In this document: positions 8,207-15,536 of the stretch, one piece after another
Layout: every line of letters starts with the position of its first letter
Position numbering within the stretch: position 1 is the stretch's first letter
DNA from: Christensenella sp. UBA3700
Lineage (GTDB): Bacteria > Bacillota > Clostridia > Christensenellales > UBA3700
Length of the DNA stretch: 64,000 bases
Direction of reading: 5' to 3'
NCBI GenBank assembly: GCA_002372775.1
Contig: DFIJ01000027.1
Coordinates: forward strand, 1 to 64,000
Program-made: the position numbers and the translations under genes
The notes under the pieces: generated by a model
Database searches by the model: none
What the model saw: the letters and a program-made list of their open reading frames with translations, nothing else
Told to the model about the DNA's origin: nothing

Positions 8207-8670
8207 GTTTATATAATCAATTATTTGATGAAAATCCGGATGCAGCAGCTTTAATAGGTTTCTTAGGACTTAATAAAGAGGTGTTCGGACGCTATAGAAA
8301 TGTATATTTAAATAAAGCAGGAGATAAAATAATAGTTTACACCAGATGTGGAGGAAGTAATAGAACTGAATATGATAGAGTATTTGAAATGATGAAACGC
8401 CATCCAAATTATATTTGTGACTATGACGATGATCATGATAATACTTATGCATATATTGAGTTTTCAGTACCAGATAAATACAAAGACACAGCTAGAGTAA
8501 TGAAACCAGATAAAGAACCACTAACAGTTTGGGAACAATTTGAAGATCATATAAGAAAATCAAGAGAAAACCCAAATGGACCTGAAGCAAAGAAAGATGA
8601 AATAATCGCACAACAAATTATGAACGCTATGGAAAATCCAAAGCCCGGAATAAATTTTATAGAATTATAA
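8203..8670 (+). CDS. Conserved phage protein (GRYRNVYLN...VYTRCGGSNR)
   Basis: 155 residues. The order FLGLNKEVFGRYRNVYL, then IIVYTRCGGSNRTEYD, then a WEQFEDH helix is a pattern I recall from conserved phage proteins of unknown function. It is probably a small alpha/beta fold. It is coupled to the upstream gene by an ATGA-type overlap. No catalytic motif can be named. Confidence 0.72.
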   Translation: MSLYNQLFDENPDAAALIGFLGLNKEVFGRYRNVYLNKAGDKIIVYTRCGGSNRTEYDRVFEMMKRHPNYICDYDDDHDNTYAYIEFSVPDKYKDTARVMKPDKEPLTVWEQFEDHIRKSRENPNGPEAKKDEIIAQQIMNAMENPKPGINFIEL

Positions 8671-8693
8671 ATAGTAATAGGAGGAATAAAAAA

Positions 8694-9422
8694 ATGGAAA
8701 TAAAAAATACAACAAATTATGAATTATTTAAATTTAAAAAAGAAAATAGAGAGGTAAGTTATAACAAAGTAGCAAGTCTTAAATCTAAATTAATAGATGA
8801 CGGACGTCAAATTATGCCAATAATATGTAATAGTAATTGGGAAATTATAGATGGACAACATAGATTTGTAGCATTAAAGGAATTAAGTTGGCCTATAATG
8901 TATTACATTGATGATTCAGTAACAAGCGCTGACTTAATCACAATTAATAATACTCAAAAGAATTGGGGAATGCTAGATTATATTCATTATTATGCTAGTT
9001 TAGGTAAAGTATCATTTAAAGCATTAGAAAAAGTAACTAAAGGATTTGACGAATTTCCTTTAAAAGTTATAGTAGCAGCTATAGGTAAAAAATATATTAA
9101 GGAAAGAAAGATTAAAGCTGGAGAAATAGAATTTACAGAGCAAGATATGAAAGACGGAATTATTTGTCTACAATATATGAAAGATATTAGAGATAATATT
9201 AAAGTAAAAATTATTAACCCAGCTATATTTTTCTTCTTGCTTGTTAAGATATATTATTTGCAAGATATTGATAGACAAAAACTACACGATAATGTTATAT
9301 TAAAATATGGCACAGAGAATTATGGTAATGCTGAACAATGTGCACAAGTGTTAGAACATTTCTATAATTTCCATTCAAGAACATACAGATATATTTCTAA
9401 TGAAATACTACCAAAAAGATAG
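8694..9422 (+). CDS. ParB/Srx-like nuclease-domain protein
   Basis: 242 residues. The N-terminal 90 residues look like a ParB N-terminal (sulfiredoxin-like) domain: after a V-A-S-L-K-S-K-L-I-D-D-G stretch comes IIDGQHRFVALKEL (about 58-71), matching the DGxHRxxAxxxL box that binds nucleotide in this superfamily. The remainder is helical without a recognisable DNA-binding motif. Such phage proteins may act as nucleases, modifiers or regulators. The ribosome site is AGGAGGAAT. Confidence 0.75.
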   Translation: MEIKNTTNYELFKFKKENREVSYNKVASLKSKLIDDGRQIMPIICNSNWEIIDGQHRFVALKELSWPIMYYIDDSVTSADLITINNTQKNWGMLDYIHYYASLGKVSFKALEKVTKGFDEFPLKVIVAAIGKKYIKERKIKAGEIEFTEQDMKDGIICLQYMKDIRDNIKVKIINPAIFFFLLVKIYYLQDIDRQKLHDNVILKYGTENYGNAEQCAQVLEHFYNFHSRTYRYISNEILPKR

Positions 9423-9433
9423 GAGGAATAATT

Positions 9434-9631
9434 ATGTCAAAAGATTATATAGTACATTTTCAACCAGAAATACCACAAATTATAGTAGGTCAAGAATCTA
9501 AGAGTGGACAACTAGGTATATTAAATGTTATCAAAGGTGGAGAAGCTTTAGAGCTTATCGATCATTTGGTAGGAAGGGGGAATCATGTCGACAGAGGAAG
9601 AACTAAAACTTCTACGAAGAGAAAATCATGA
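9434..9631 (+). CDS. Hypothetical protein, 65 aa
   Basis: Unrecognised. AGGAGG before the ATG. The core is beta-rich and hydrophobic with a basic, threonine-rich tail that overlaps the start of the next gene in another frame. The overlap (47 bases) is larger than usual here, so the tail may have evolved by read-over. Confidence 0.65.
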   Translation: MSKDYIVHFQPEIPQIIVGQESKSGQLGILNVIKGGEALELIDHLVGRGNHVDRGRTKTSTKRKS

Positions 9632-9872
9632 TCTTAAAGAAAAATTACAATCTTATATTCCACGTAGAAGAGTTAGAAGAGTATTTAAATCTCTTAAACA
9701 TATCTTAGAACAAGATATTGAACAAGAGAACATTGCATATTCTAATTACTTAAAAGTCATTATCACAAAATATCGTAATGAAGGTATTAAAGATATGATT
9801 GTTGATGAGCCATTAATAGTCGCAATAGAACATATTAATGGAGCTTATGAAGAAACACATAAAGGAGGTTAA
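9585..9872 (+). CDS. Coiled-coil hypothetical protein, 95 aa
   Basis: ATG at 9585 after AAGGGGG. Residues 3-22 form a leucine-rich heptad pattern typical of a coiled coil, followed by a basic RRRVRR patch and a helical remainder. No family recognised. It overlaps the genes on both sides of the cluster. Confidence 0.72.
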   Translation: MSTEEELKLLRRENHDLKEKLQSYIPRRRVRRVFKSLKHILEQDIEQENIAYSNYLKVIITKYRNEGIKDMIVDEPLIVAIEHINGAYEETHKGG

Positions 9873-9876
9873 GTGT

Positions 9877-10020
9877 ATGAAGACACTATTTATTAATATT
9901 ATTTTATTTGGAGTGGGTATTGGGGTAGTGTCTACACTAACAATCGAACTATTGATATTTGGAATTTACAAACTAATAAACTATATACGATACAGGAGGT
10001 GGCCTTATGATTATAAATGA
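9877..10020 (+). CDS. Single-pass small membrane protein, 47 aa
   Basis: ATG at 9877 preceded by AAAGGAGG. Residues 3-30 are almost wholly hydrophobic, a clear transmembrane helix, followed by a Tyr/Arg-rich cytoplasmic tail. The tail overlaps the next start. Unknown role; similar tiny membrane proteins occur throughout this phage. Confidence 0.75.
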   Translation: MKTLFINIILFGVGIGVVSTLTIELLIFGIYKLINYIRYRRWPYDYK

Positions 10021-10696
10021 GGTATGTGGACGTAGTAATGGTAAACAAGCTACATGGAATGAATATATTAATAGAATGATTCATTTAATGGCTGAACAAT
10101 TATCTACAGATTATCATAGTACTGCTTGGGTTATTAACCATTATTTTCAACAAGCTAAGTCACAAATAGATAATCAAGTTCAACTTAAACCAGATTATTT
10201 AAAATATTATAAAATAGGAGATGACAAAATGAAAGTAATGATATCTCAACCAATGTCTGGAATACCAGATGAGGAAGTAAAAAGAATACAAAATGATTTA
10301 AAAGAAAAATTTGCTAAGTATCATATAGAAGTTATGGACTCATTCTTAACAGAAGAAGCAGATACAAACTTAAGAAATCCTGGGGTATTTTATTTAGGAA
10401 GAACTCTTCAGAAATTTTTAAGTAATGCTGATGCTGTATATTTTGTTAATGGATGGGAAAAAGCTAGAGGATGCAGAATTGAACGAGCTATATGTGAAGA
10501 GTATGGTATAATGATATTAGATGAAAAGTTTTTTCGTCAAGAAGACTCTACTCACATTAAAAGAAATTTTGACAACAATGGGATTAGAGTCGTGCCATGC
10601 GCTGGAAAAAACGGAGAAACCTATGAAGCAGCTTGGGGAGGAATTGAAAAGAATTTCGGCCCTGATACCATCAAACATATCCCACAGATTGATTAA
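10007..10696 (+). CDS. DUF4406-type nucleotide-binding protein with N-terminal extension
   Basis: 229 residues. From residue 75 the sequence MKVMISQPMSGIPDEEV, then YFVNGWEKARGCRIER, matches DUF4406, related to nucleoside 2-deoxyribosyltransferases. The first 74 residues are a separate helical domain of unknown type. The start at 10007 has AGGAGGTGG. A second good site (AGGAGATGAC) precedes the internal ATG at 10229, so the DUF4406 domain may also be made alone. Activity on phage or host nucleotides is inference; the C-terminal 40 residues are basic and family-unspecific. Confidence 0.72.
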   Translation: MIINEVCGRSNGKQATWNEYINRMIHLMAEQLSTDYHSTAWVINHYFQQAKSQIDNQVQLKPDYLKYYKIGDDKMKVMISQPMSGIPDEEVKRIQNDLKEKFAKYHIEVMDSFLTEEADTNLRNPGVFYLGRTLQKFLSNADAVYFVNGWEKARGCRIERAICEEYGIMILDEKFFRQEDSTHIKRNFDNNGIRVVPCAGKNGETYEAAWGGIEKNFGPDTIKHIPQID

Positions 10697-10737
10697 GGAA
10701 TATAATGATTATATTGAAAGAAAGGAAAGGGAAAAGT

Positions 10738-11028
10738 ATGAAAATAACTTTTGAAATAGATACTAATGATGAAGATGCATCAGAGTATCTTAAATTAATT
10801 AATGAAAAATCTAAGGCTTATGTTGGGATAAATGATTTATGTGAATTGTACAGACGTATATATAATAGGAAAATATATGATGAAGATGTTATATATTGCC
10901 AAAAATTACAAGATCCTTCTGGTGATCCTCTTAATCAAAAGACAAAAGAATGGATATCTATGGAATACATAGAGAATGAACTTGAAAAGATATTTGATGA
11001 ATTAAAGGATTTCCAATATTGGGATTAA
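10738..11028 (+). CDS. Hypothetical protein, 96 aa
   Basis: Unrecognised soluble protein. The ATG at 10738 is chosen because AAAGGAAAGG lies before it; an upstream in-frame ATG at 10705 would add 11 residues. The sequence is acidic and helical. It lies between two nucleotide-metabolism-like genes, which gives a weak hint at most. Confidence 0.72.
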   Translation: MKITFEIDTNDEDASEYLKLINEKSKAYVGINDLCELYRRIYNRKIYDEDVIYCQKLQDPSGDPLNQKTKEWISMEYIENELEKIFDELKDFQYWD

Positions 11029-11043
11029 GAAAGGAGTTTTAAT

Positions 11044-11505
11044 ATGAAAGAAAAATGTGACGATAAACAATGGATGCATTGTAGAGTTGAAAAAATGGGA
11101 TGTGATGGATGTCATTATGAAGATCGACCATTAACAGAAAAAGAAACTATATTTCAAAATTATTTAAACCAAATGTGGGATTTATATTCTAAAAAGAACC
11201 ATGACTATGGTGATAGTGTATCGAAAACATTTGACGAATATGGTCTTACTTCATTCTTAGTTAGAATGGATGATAAGATGAATCGTATTAAAACTCTTAT
11301 GAAATCAGATGATGTAGCAGTAGTTGGAGAAAAAATTGAAGATACATTTTTAGATTTAGCAAATTACGCTATACTTGCTTTAACTGAAATAAAAGATAGA
11401 AAAAAGAAACTACTATTAGAGCAAGTAGAAATAGATCCAGATGTAGAAATGCGTAAAGAAGAAATAAAATTTGATTACGAACAAAGACACAAAGGAGACA
11501 ATTAA
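11044..11505 (+). CDS. DUF1599 / NMAD1-like nucleotide-modification protein
   Basis: 153 residues. The first 30 carry a cysteine-rich knuckle (C5, C13, C20, C23). From about residue 35 the pattern Y-S-K-K-N-H-D-Y-G-D-S, then R-M-D-D-K-M-N-R-I and E-D-T-F-L-D-L-A-N-Y-A, matches DUF1599, the 'nucleotide modification associated domain 1' family, an all-helical, MazG-like fold. It probably acts on nucleotides or modified bases. The ribosome site is AAAGGAG; the stop overlaps the next ATG by one base. Confidence 0.78.
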   Translation: MKEKCDDKQWMHCRVEKMGCDGCHYEDRPLTEKETIFQNYLNQMWDLYSKKNHDYGDSVSKTFDEYGLTSFLVRMDDKMNRIKTLMKSDDVAVVGEKIEDTFLDLANYAILALTEIKDRKKKLLLEQVEIDPDVEMRKEEIKFDYEQRHKGDN

Positions 11506-11720
11506 TGAGTTTGGTTAGTATAGATTATAATAGACAGCACAAGGGAAGTGTTTTCGAATGTGATAAATGTCATAGGAAAATTCATACTAACAAAGAGAAA
11601 CGTTATGTGGTTTATATTTCGAAAAGCAAACTTGGCCAGTCTGGTTTAGAAAAGATACAAAAGTTTGACTTCTGTGGAAATTGCATACGTAAATATTTAA
11701 AGGAAGGAATCGATGAGTAG
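11505..11720 (+). CDS. Zinc-ribbon protein, 71 aa
   Basis: Two CxxC pairs, CDKC (about 19-22) and CGNC (about 57-60), flank a beta-rich basic segment: a treble-clef or ribbon type zinc site. It shares one base with each neighbour (ATG at 11505; stop overlapping the next GTG at 11720), a tightly coupled cluster. Likely nucleic-acid binding; no specific family. Confidence 0.75.
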   Translation: MSLVSIDYNRQHKGSVFECDKCHRKIHTNKEKRYVVYISKSKLGQSGLEKIQKFDFCGNCIRKYLKEGIDE

Positions 11721-12277
11721 TGGATACATTTATATTTTTAGATGTAGATGGTGTATTAAATAACAAACGCCACTACAAGAAAATGCACAAAAAGTATGGT
11801 GGAAGATTTTGTTGTGAGGATATGCCATTCAATCCTCGCTCATTAAAAAACCTAAGAAAAATAATAGACAAAACGAAAGGTAAGATAGTCTTAACGTCAT
11901 CTTGGAGATTAAGTGATAAATGTCTGACTGTGTTAAAAGCTAGATTAATGGAATATGGTATAAAGATATTCTCGCAGACAGAACGTTTGAATGGTAATAG
12001 AGGTCAAGAGATAACTCAATGGCTTCGTAATAATGCACATAAAACTCAAACTGTTATATTTTCGCAACCTGATATAACTGGGTATAGGAAAGAAACTATA
12101 ATACCAGATTATATTTGTTTGATCATAGATGATAAAATTGATGATATTTCTAATCAGTTTGTTTATATGGAAGTTATACAGACTGATATGAATATTGGTT
12201 TAGATTTTTGGAAGACTAGAGAAGTAATTAAAAAGTATATTTGGCAAAAGGAGGTAATGAGGTCGTGTCCGAAATAA
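11720..12277 (+). CDS. HAD-superfamily phosphatase (RNA-repair HAD type)
   Basis: 185 residues from a GTG at 11720 overlapping the previous stop. Motif I FLDVDGVLN (about 6-14) holds the two catalytic aspartates; motif II is LTSSWR (about 59-64); a late IIDDKIDD supplies motif IV acids. The DVDGVLN...SSWR pair is typical of the small HAD domain found with RNA-repair ('Swiss army knife') proteins, where it removes end phosphates. A role in end healing of nucleic acids is inferred. The start has an AAGGAATCGATG ribosome site. Confidence 0.78.
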   Translation: MDTFIFLDVDGVLNNKRHYKKMHKKYGGRFCCEDMPFNPRSLKNLRKIIDKTKGKIVLTSSWRLSDKCLTVLKARLMEYGIKIFSQTERLNGNRGQEITQWLRNNAHKTQTVIFSQPDITGYRKETIIPDYICLIIDDKIDDISNQFVYMEVIQTDMNIGLDFWKTREVIKKYIWQKEVMRSCPK

Positions 12278-12567
12278 TCATTAAAGGAAAATATCCAGAA
12301 GAAAACAAAGTAAAGTGTCCTGAGTGTAAATGTTATTTTCAATTTTACACGGAGGAAGTACAAGTTGATATAACCACACCAGATGAAATGGACTTACTAG
12401 GAGGATTCGGTGTACATAAATGGATTAGATGTCCTCAATGCAATTGTAAAGTAACATTACAATGTCATTTTACAGAAGACCGACCTTTAGAAAGTCTGAA
12501 TGAATTTTTTAGAAAGATTTTTAAACATAAATTTGGGAAAGGAAAGAAAAAAAATGGAGAAGATTGA
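12265..12567 (+). CDS. Zinc-ribbon protein, GTG start
   Basis: 100 residues from GTG at 12265, placed by AAAGGAGGTAATG a few bases before. CPEC (about 18-21) and CPQC (about 55-58) form a zinc ribbon; the C-terminus is lysine-rich. It overlaps the HAD gene at its start and SpoVS at its end. Unknown role, perhaps DNA or RNA binding. Confidence 0.75.
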   Translation: MSEIIIKGKYPEENKVKCPECKCYFQFYTEEVQVDITTPDEMDLLGGFGVHKWIRCPQCNCKVTLQCHFTEDRPLESLNEFFRKIFKHKFGKGKKKNGED

Positions 12568-12838
12568 TATATTAAAAGTTAGTAGTAAAAGTAATCCTAA
12601 TTCTGTAGCAGGAGCTATAGCAGGACAAATAAAAGAATGTGGTAAAGTAGAATTGCAAGCAGTAGGAGCTGGAGCACTTAATCAAGCAATTAAGGCTATA
12701 GCAATTGCAAGAGGATTCGTTGCACCGGGAGGACATAATCTCGTATGTATACCGGCCTTTGCCGAAATTGAAATAGATAATGATGATCGTACTGGAATTA
12801 AATTAATAGTACGTGATGAAGTTGGGTTAATTTATTAA
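12554..12838 (+). CDS. spoVS: SpoVS-family protein
   Basis: 94 residues matching stage V sporulation protein S almost end to end: ILKVSSKSNPNSVAGAIAG, then VGAGALNQAIKAIAIARGFVAPGG and ICIPAF-type strands. SpoVS is an Alba-like, dimeric nucleic-acid-binding protein needed for late spore development in Bacillota. Start at 12554 after GGGAAAGGAAAG. In a phage it may bind DNA or RNA, or influence the host's sporulation decision; this is inference. It sits in a tightly overlapping cluster with zinc-ribbon and basic proteins. Confidence 0.92.
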   Translation: MEKIDILKVSSKSNPNSVAGAIAGQIKECGKVELQAVGAGALNQAIKAIAIARGFVAPGGHNLVCIPAFAEIEIDNDDRTGIKLIVRDEVGLIY

Positions 12839-13092
12839 TGACTATACATGAATTATGGTATGAATATTTTGAAGGGAGGTTAGAGGCTGTATGCGGACGT
12901 CCAAAAGGAAGTAAAAATAAAAAAACTCTTGATAAAGAAGCAGAAGCTAGAATGAAAGAAAAATGCAAAGTATATTCTAGAGAAGAGTTAAGAAAAATGA
13001 GAATCGCTAGGTTAACAGAAGCGGAGAAAAAGAGGATCGAAACTATGGCTTCCTCTTTTATGAATGAACCAAATTTAACATGGAAGGAGTAA
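12838..13092 (+). CDS. Basic helical protein with GRPKGSKNKK motif
   Basis: 84 residues, start overlapping the SpoVS stop by one base (TAATG). Residues 20-29 hold GRPKGSKNKK, an AT-hook-like basic patch seen in DNA-binding proteins, followed by a long charged helix. Probably a DNA-binding accessory protein; family not identified. Confidence 0.7.
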   Translation: MTIHELWYEYFEGRLEAVCGRPKGSKNKKTLDKEAEARMKEKCKVYSREELRKMRIARLTEAEKKRIETMASSFMNEPNLTWKE

Positions 13093-13095
13093 TAT

Positions 13096-14001
13096 ATGCA
13101 TAATATATTAATAATTGGATTTGGGATTGTTGGACAAAATTTATATAATGAAATAAAAGATTTAGAACCTGATGTTGTAGATAAATATAAACCACTTGTA
13201 AATACTATTAAAAATATTAAATATGATGTTGGTTTTATTTGTGTTGATACTCCTATGAATAATGGCATATTAGATATTTCTGAAGTTGAAAATTGTTTGA
13301 ATGAATATGATTGTGATATATATTGTATAAAATCAACATGTCCTGTTGGCACAGTTGAAAAATTAATTAATAAAACAAACAAACGAATAATATTTAGTCC
13401 AGAATATTATGGTAATACAAAACATTGTAATAATTATGAATTTAATTTCACAATATTAGGTGGTGATAAAAAAGATTGTGATGATGTGATACAAATATTA
13501 ATGCATTGCTATGATGCTAGACATTTATTTAGAATAGTTGAACCAAAATTAGCAGAACTTGTTAAATTTATGGAAAATTCTTTTTTAGCAACAAAAGTTA
13601 GTTTTTGTCAATCTTTTTATGAAATATGTGAAAAAGAAAAATTAAATTATTCTGAATTGAGAGAATTATTTATATTAGATCCTCGCGTGAATAAATCGCA
13701 CACATTTGTATATGAAGAAACGCCATATTGGAATAGTCATTGTTTAAACAAAGATGTTCCATCAATAGCAAATCAATACAATAATCTATTTTTACAAAAT
13801 GTTATTAAATTTAATAATGAACAAAAAGGAATGATATCTATTGATAAGTGGACAGAACTTCGCGAATGGATAGAAAAATATTATAAAGATCATTCTGCCG
13901 GATGGATAGATGATACTGAAAATGATCGATATTGTGTGGCAATTTCATGTGAAGATTTGTTAGAAAAAATGAAAAAATTAGAAGAAAAACTGGGAAAATA
14001 A
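13096..14001 (+). CDS. UDP-sugar dehydrogenase-like protein, short form
   Basis: 301 residues. The N-terminus GFGIVGQNLY is a Rossmann NAD-binding loop; IKSTCPVGTVEKL, SPEYYGNT and ELVKFMENSFLATKVSFCQ follow the order of the UDP-glucose/GDP-mannose 6-dehydrogenase family. A late HCLNKD matches the GGxCLPKD catalytic-cysteine box, though flanking glycines are lost. At 301 residues it lacks most of the C-terminal UDP-binding domain of the usual 390-450 residue enzymes. It may make an acid sugar for virion or host-surface glycans, or be repurposed. GGAGTAATAT is the ribosome site. Confidence 0.78.
   Translation: MHNILIIGFGIVGQNLYNEIKDLEPDVVDKYKPLVNTIKNIKYDVGFICVDTPMNNGILDISEVENCLNEYDCDIYCIKSTCPVGTVEKLINKTNKRIIFSPEYYGNTKHCNNYEFNFTILGGDKKDCDDVIQILMHCYDARHLFRIVEPKLAELVKFMENSFLATKVSFCQSFYEICEKEKLNYSELRELFILDPRVNKSHTFVYEETPYWNSHCLNKDVPSIANQYNNLFLQNVIKFNNEQKGMISIDKWTELREWIEKYYKDHSAGWIDDTENDRYCVAISCEDLLEKMKKLEEKLGK
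13861..13884 (+). promoter_or_regulatory. Possible CGCG-N14-TATTAT promoter (intragenic, copy l)
   Basis: CGCG at 13861 and TATTAT at 13879 with the same 14-base spacing as the other copies, but inside the dehydrogenase gene and about 400 bases before the next one. The middle part matches the consensus less well. It could drive the membrane protein at 14292 through the repeat-rich spacer, or be chance. Confidence 0.3.
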
Positions 14002-14291
14002 TTGGGATTTTTTAAGGCAAAAGTGGGATTTTTTAAAGAGCAATTTTTTAAAAATTTTCCTAATTGGCATTTTTTGAGCAAAAGTGGGAAGTAAAATCCC
14101 AGTTTTTTTAGAAAAGTGGGATACCAGCTATCCTTAGAGCGACAAGGGTTTCCGGTTCCTAATTAGGCCAAAATCCCACTTTCCCACTTTTTTTCTTATA
14201 ATATTATATATTATTTAAAATAAAATATATAGTAATATAGAAAAATTTTTGGGATTTGGGATTTTCTACAAAACAGAAAGGAGAATGAACT
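14002..14291. repeat. Non-coding region with repeated GTGGGA/TCCCAC sites
   Basis: 290 bases without a gene. It holds about nine copies, in both orientations, of a GTGGGA(T/A) word, many in AAAAGTGGGAT(T) context (for example near 14025, 14085, 14116, 14173, 14181 and 14251). AAAGTGGGAT near 14114 and ATCCCACTTT near 14171 are a perfect 10-base inverted repeat followed by a T7 run. A/T-only stretches follow (14200-14245). Iterated sites beside an AT-rich stretch resemble a replication origin or operator cluster. No recombinase or Rep gene adjoins it, so the function is open. Confidence 0.6.
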
Positions 14292-14552
14292 ATGTTATAT
14301 TTAACATGTGTCGGATTTGCTTTATGTTCTATAATAAAATTATTTCAACATGACACAAATGGATTTTTTATGTTTGCGGTTTTAGTTGGTTTATATTTAA
14401 TACCAGCTACCATGGAAGGAATTTATCAAAGACATATAGCAAGAGAAGACACAAAAACAAAAGCTATGGCTGAGGCATTTAAAAATTTTAATGAAGAGAT
14501 GAAGAAGTCTGGTAATACAAAAAATAATGCAAAAATTGAAGACGCGAAATAA
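14292..14552 (+). CDS. Two-helix membrane protein, 86 aa
   Basis: Starts at ATG 14292 after AAAGGAGAATG. Two hydrophobic segments (about residues 1-17 and 23-42) are separated by a short polar turn; the C-terminal 40 residues are charged and helical. Unknown family. Its last codons overlap the CGCG box of a promoter, as at 1.87 kb. Confidence 0.75.
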   Translation: MLYLTCVGFALCSIIKLFQHDTNGFFMFAVLVGLYLIPATMEGIYQRHIAREDTKTKAMAEAFKNFNEEMKKSGNTKNNAKIEDAK

Positions 14553-14566
14553 TCATGTCCTATTAT
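14543..14566 (+). promoter_or_regulatory. CGCG-N14-TATTAT phage promoter (copy b)
   Basis: CGCG at 14543-14546, TATTAT at 14561-14566. The ATCATG middle matches the ACATA core of the other copies. It precedes the two nucleases and the polymerase-like gene, with a leader of about 100 bases (to 14676) that contains a TCGG/CCGA and CTGT/ACAG stem followed by T-rich sequence, a possible attenuator. Confidence 0.72.
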
Positions 14567-14676
14567 GAGAAGAAATACGATAAATCGGCTGTATATATTT
14601 TCTTAACAGAAACCGACCGACTTGTTGTACTTTTTCTTTTGCGTTTTTATTTTGCGCAAGTAAGGAGGCACTAGAG

Positions 14677-14965
14677 ATGAAAGAAAGTAAATTTCAATCT
14701 GATCTAAAAAAGGAATTGAAAGAAATGTTTCCTCGGATGTATAATTACTAAATTAGATTCAGGAGATATTCAAGGTATTCCAGATTTACTTGTCCTTTAC
14801 AAAGATAAATGGGCTACGTTAGAGAATAAGCGATCTGCTAAAGCTAGCCATCAACCTAATCAAGATTATTATGTTGAAAAAATGAATGGTATGTCGTTTT
14901 CGAGTTTCATTTATCCAGAAAACAAAGATGAAGTTTTGGCGAAGCTTCGTAAGAAATTTAAATAA
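14677..14965 (+). CDS. VRR-NUC endonuclease, +1 frameshift at CGG codon 20
   Basis: About 95 residues. Zero-frame reading gives 24 residues and a stop. CGG at 14734 is in frame; skipping its C reads GGA and restores FPGCIITKLDSGDIQGIPDLLVL, then WATLENKRSAKA: the G-x-P-D and E-x-K catalytic core of VRR-NUC (PD-(D/E)XK) nucleases. These small stand-alone phage nucleases probably process branched or flap DNA and often sit next to helicases. Start at 14677 behind AAGGAGG. Missing the Gly would break the conserved FPG turn, which supports glycine as the decoded residue. Confidence 0.85.
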
Positions 14966-14976
14966 GGAGGGCAAAA

Positions 14977-15530
14977 ATGATATTTAATAGGCACGACAAC
15001 TTGGAAGGTCTTCATGCTCCATTCGGTGCTAGCAAATCAAGTTGGCTTAGATATTCTGATGATAAACTAATTGATGTTTATAACAACCTTCGTGCAGCTG
15101 AGGTTGGAACAAGAATGCATGAGTGGGCAAAAGATACTATAGACCTTCGGTATAAAACAACCACGTTCAAAGAAAACTATATATTCGTATGTAAATGATG
15201 CGATAGGTTTTAAGATGAGTACTGAAGTTGTTTTATTCTATTCTGAAAGATTTTTCCGGCACTGCCGATGCTATTGCTTTCAGAAACAACTTTCTTAGAA
15301 TACATGACCTTAAGACTGGAAAAAGACCAGTACATATTGAGCAGTTAGAAATTTATGCTGCTTTATTTTGTTTAGAATATCGAGTTAAACCAGAAGATAT
15401 TCACGTTGAATTAAGAATCTATCAGAATGATGAGATATTAGTTCATGAACCAACAGCAGAAGATATTATTCAAATAATGAATAAGATTGTTCACTGTGAT
15501 AAGTTATTATTAAATATAGAGAGGGGGTAG
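14977..15530 (+). CDS. PD-(D/E)XK (RecB/Cas4-like) nuclease, two +1 frameshifts at CGG
   Basis: About 183 residues read through two in-frame CGG codons: 15148 (codon 58, then GGT) and 15257 (codon 94, then GGC). The joined protein begins with FGASKSSWL and VGTRMHEWA (H of the RecB family), then FFGTADAIAF, LRIHDLKTGK (catalytic D and D-x-K) and HIEQLEIYAALF (Q-x-x-x-Y motif IV). This order is diagnostic for RecB-type exonucleases. Between the two CGG sites the reading frame VNDAIGFKMSTEVVLFYSE is uninterrupted and appropriate. The ribosome site is AAGGAGGGC. It lies 11 bases after VRR-NUC; together they form a recombination or repair pair. Confidence 0.85.
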
Positions 15531-15536
15531 TAACCA

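Noticed and set aside
14555-14674. Short + strand frame of 39 codons after the gene at 14292
   Set aside because: No ribosome site, and it overlaps the CGCG promoter copy b and its leader.
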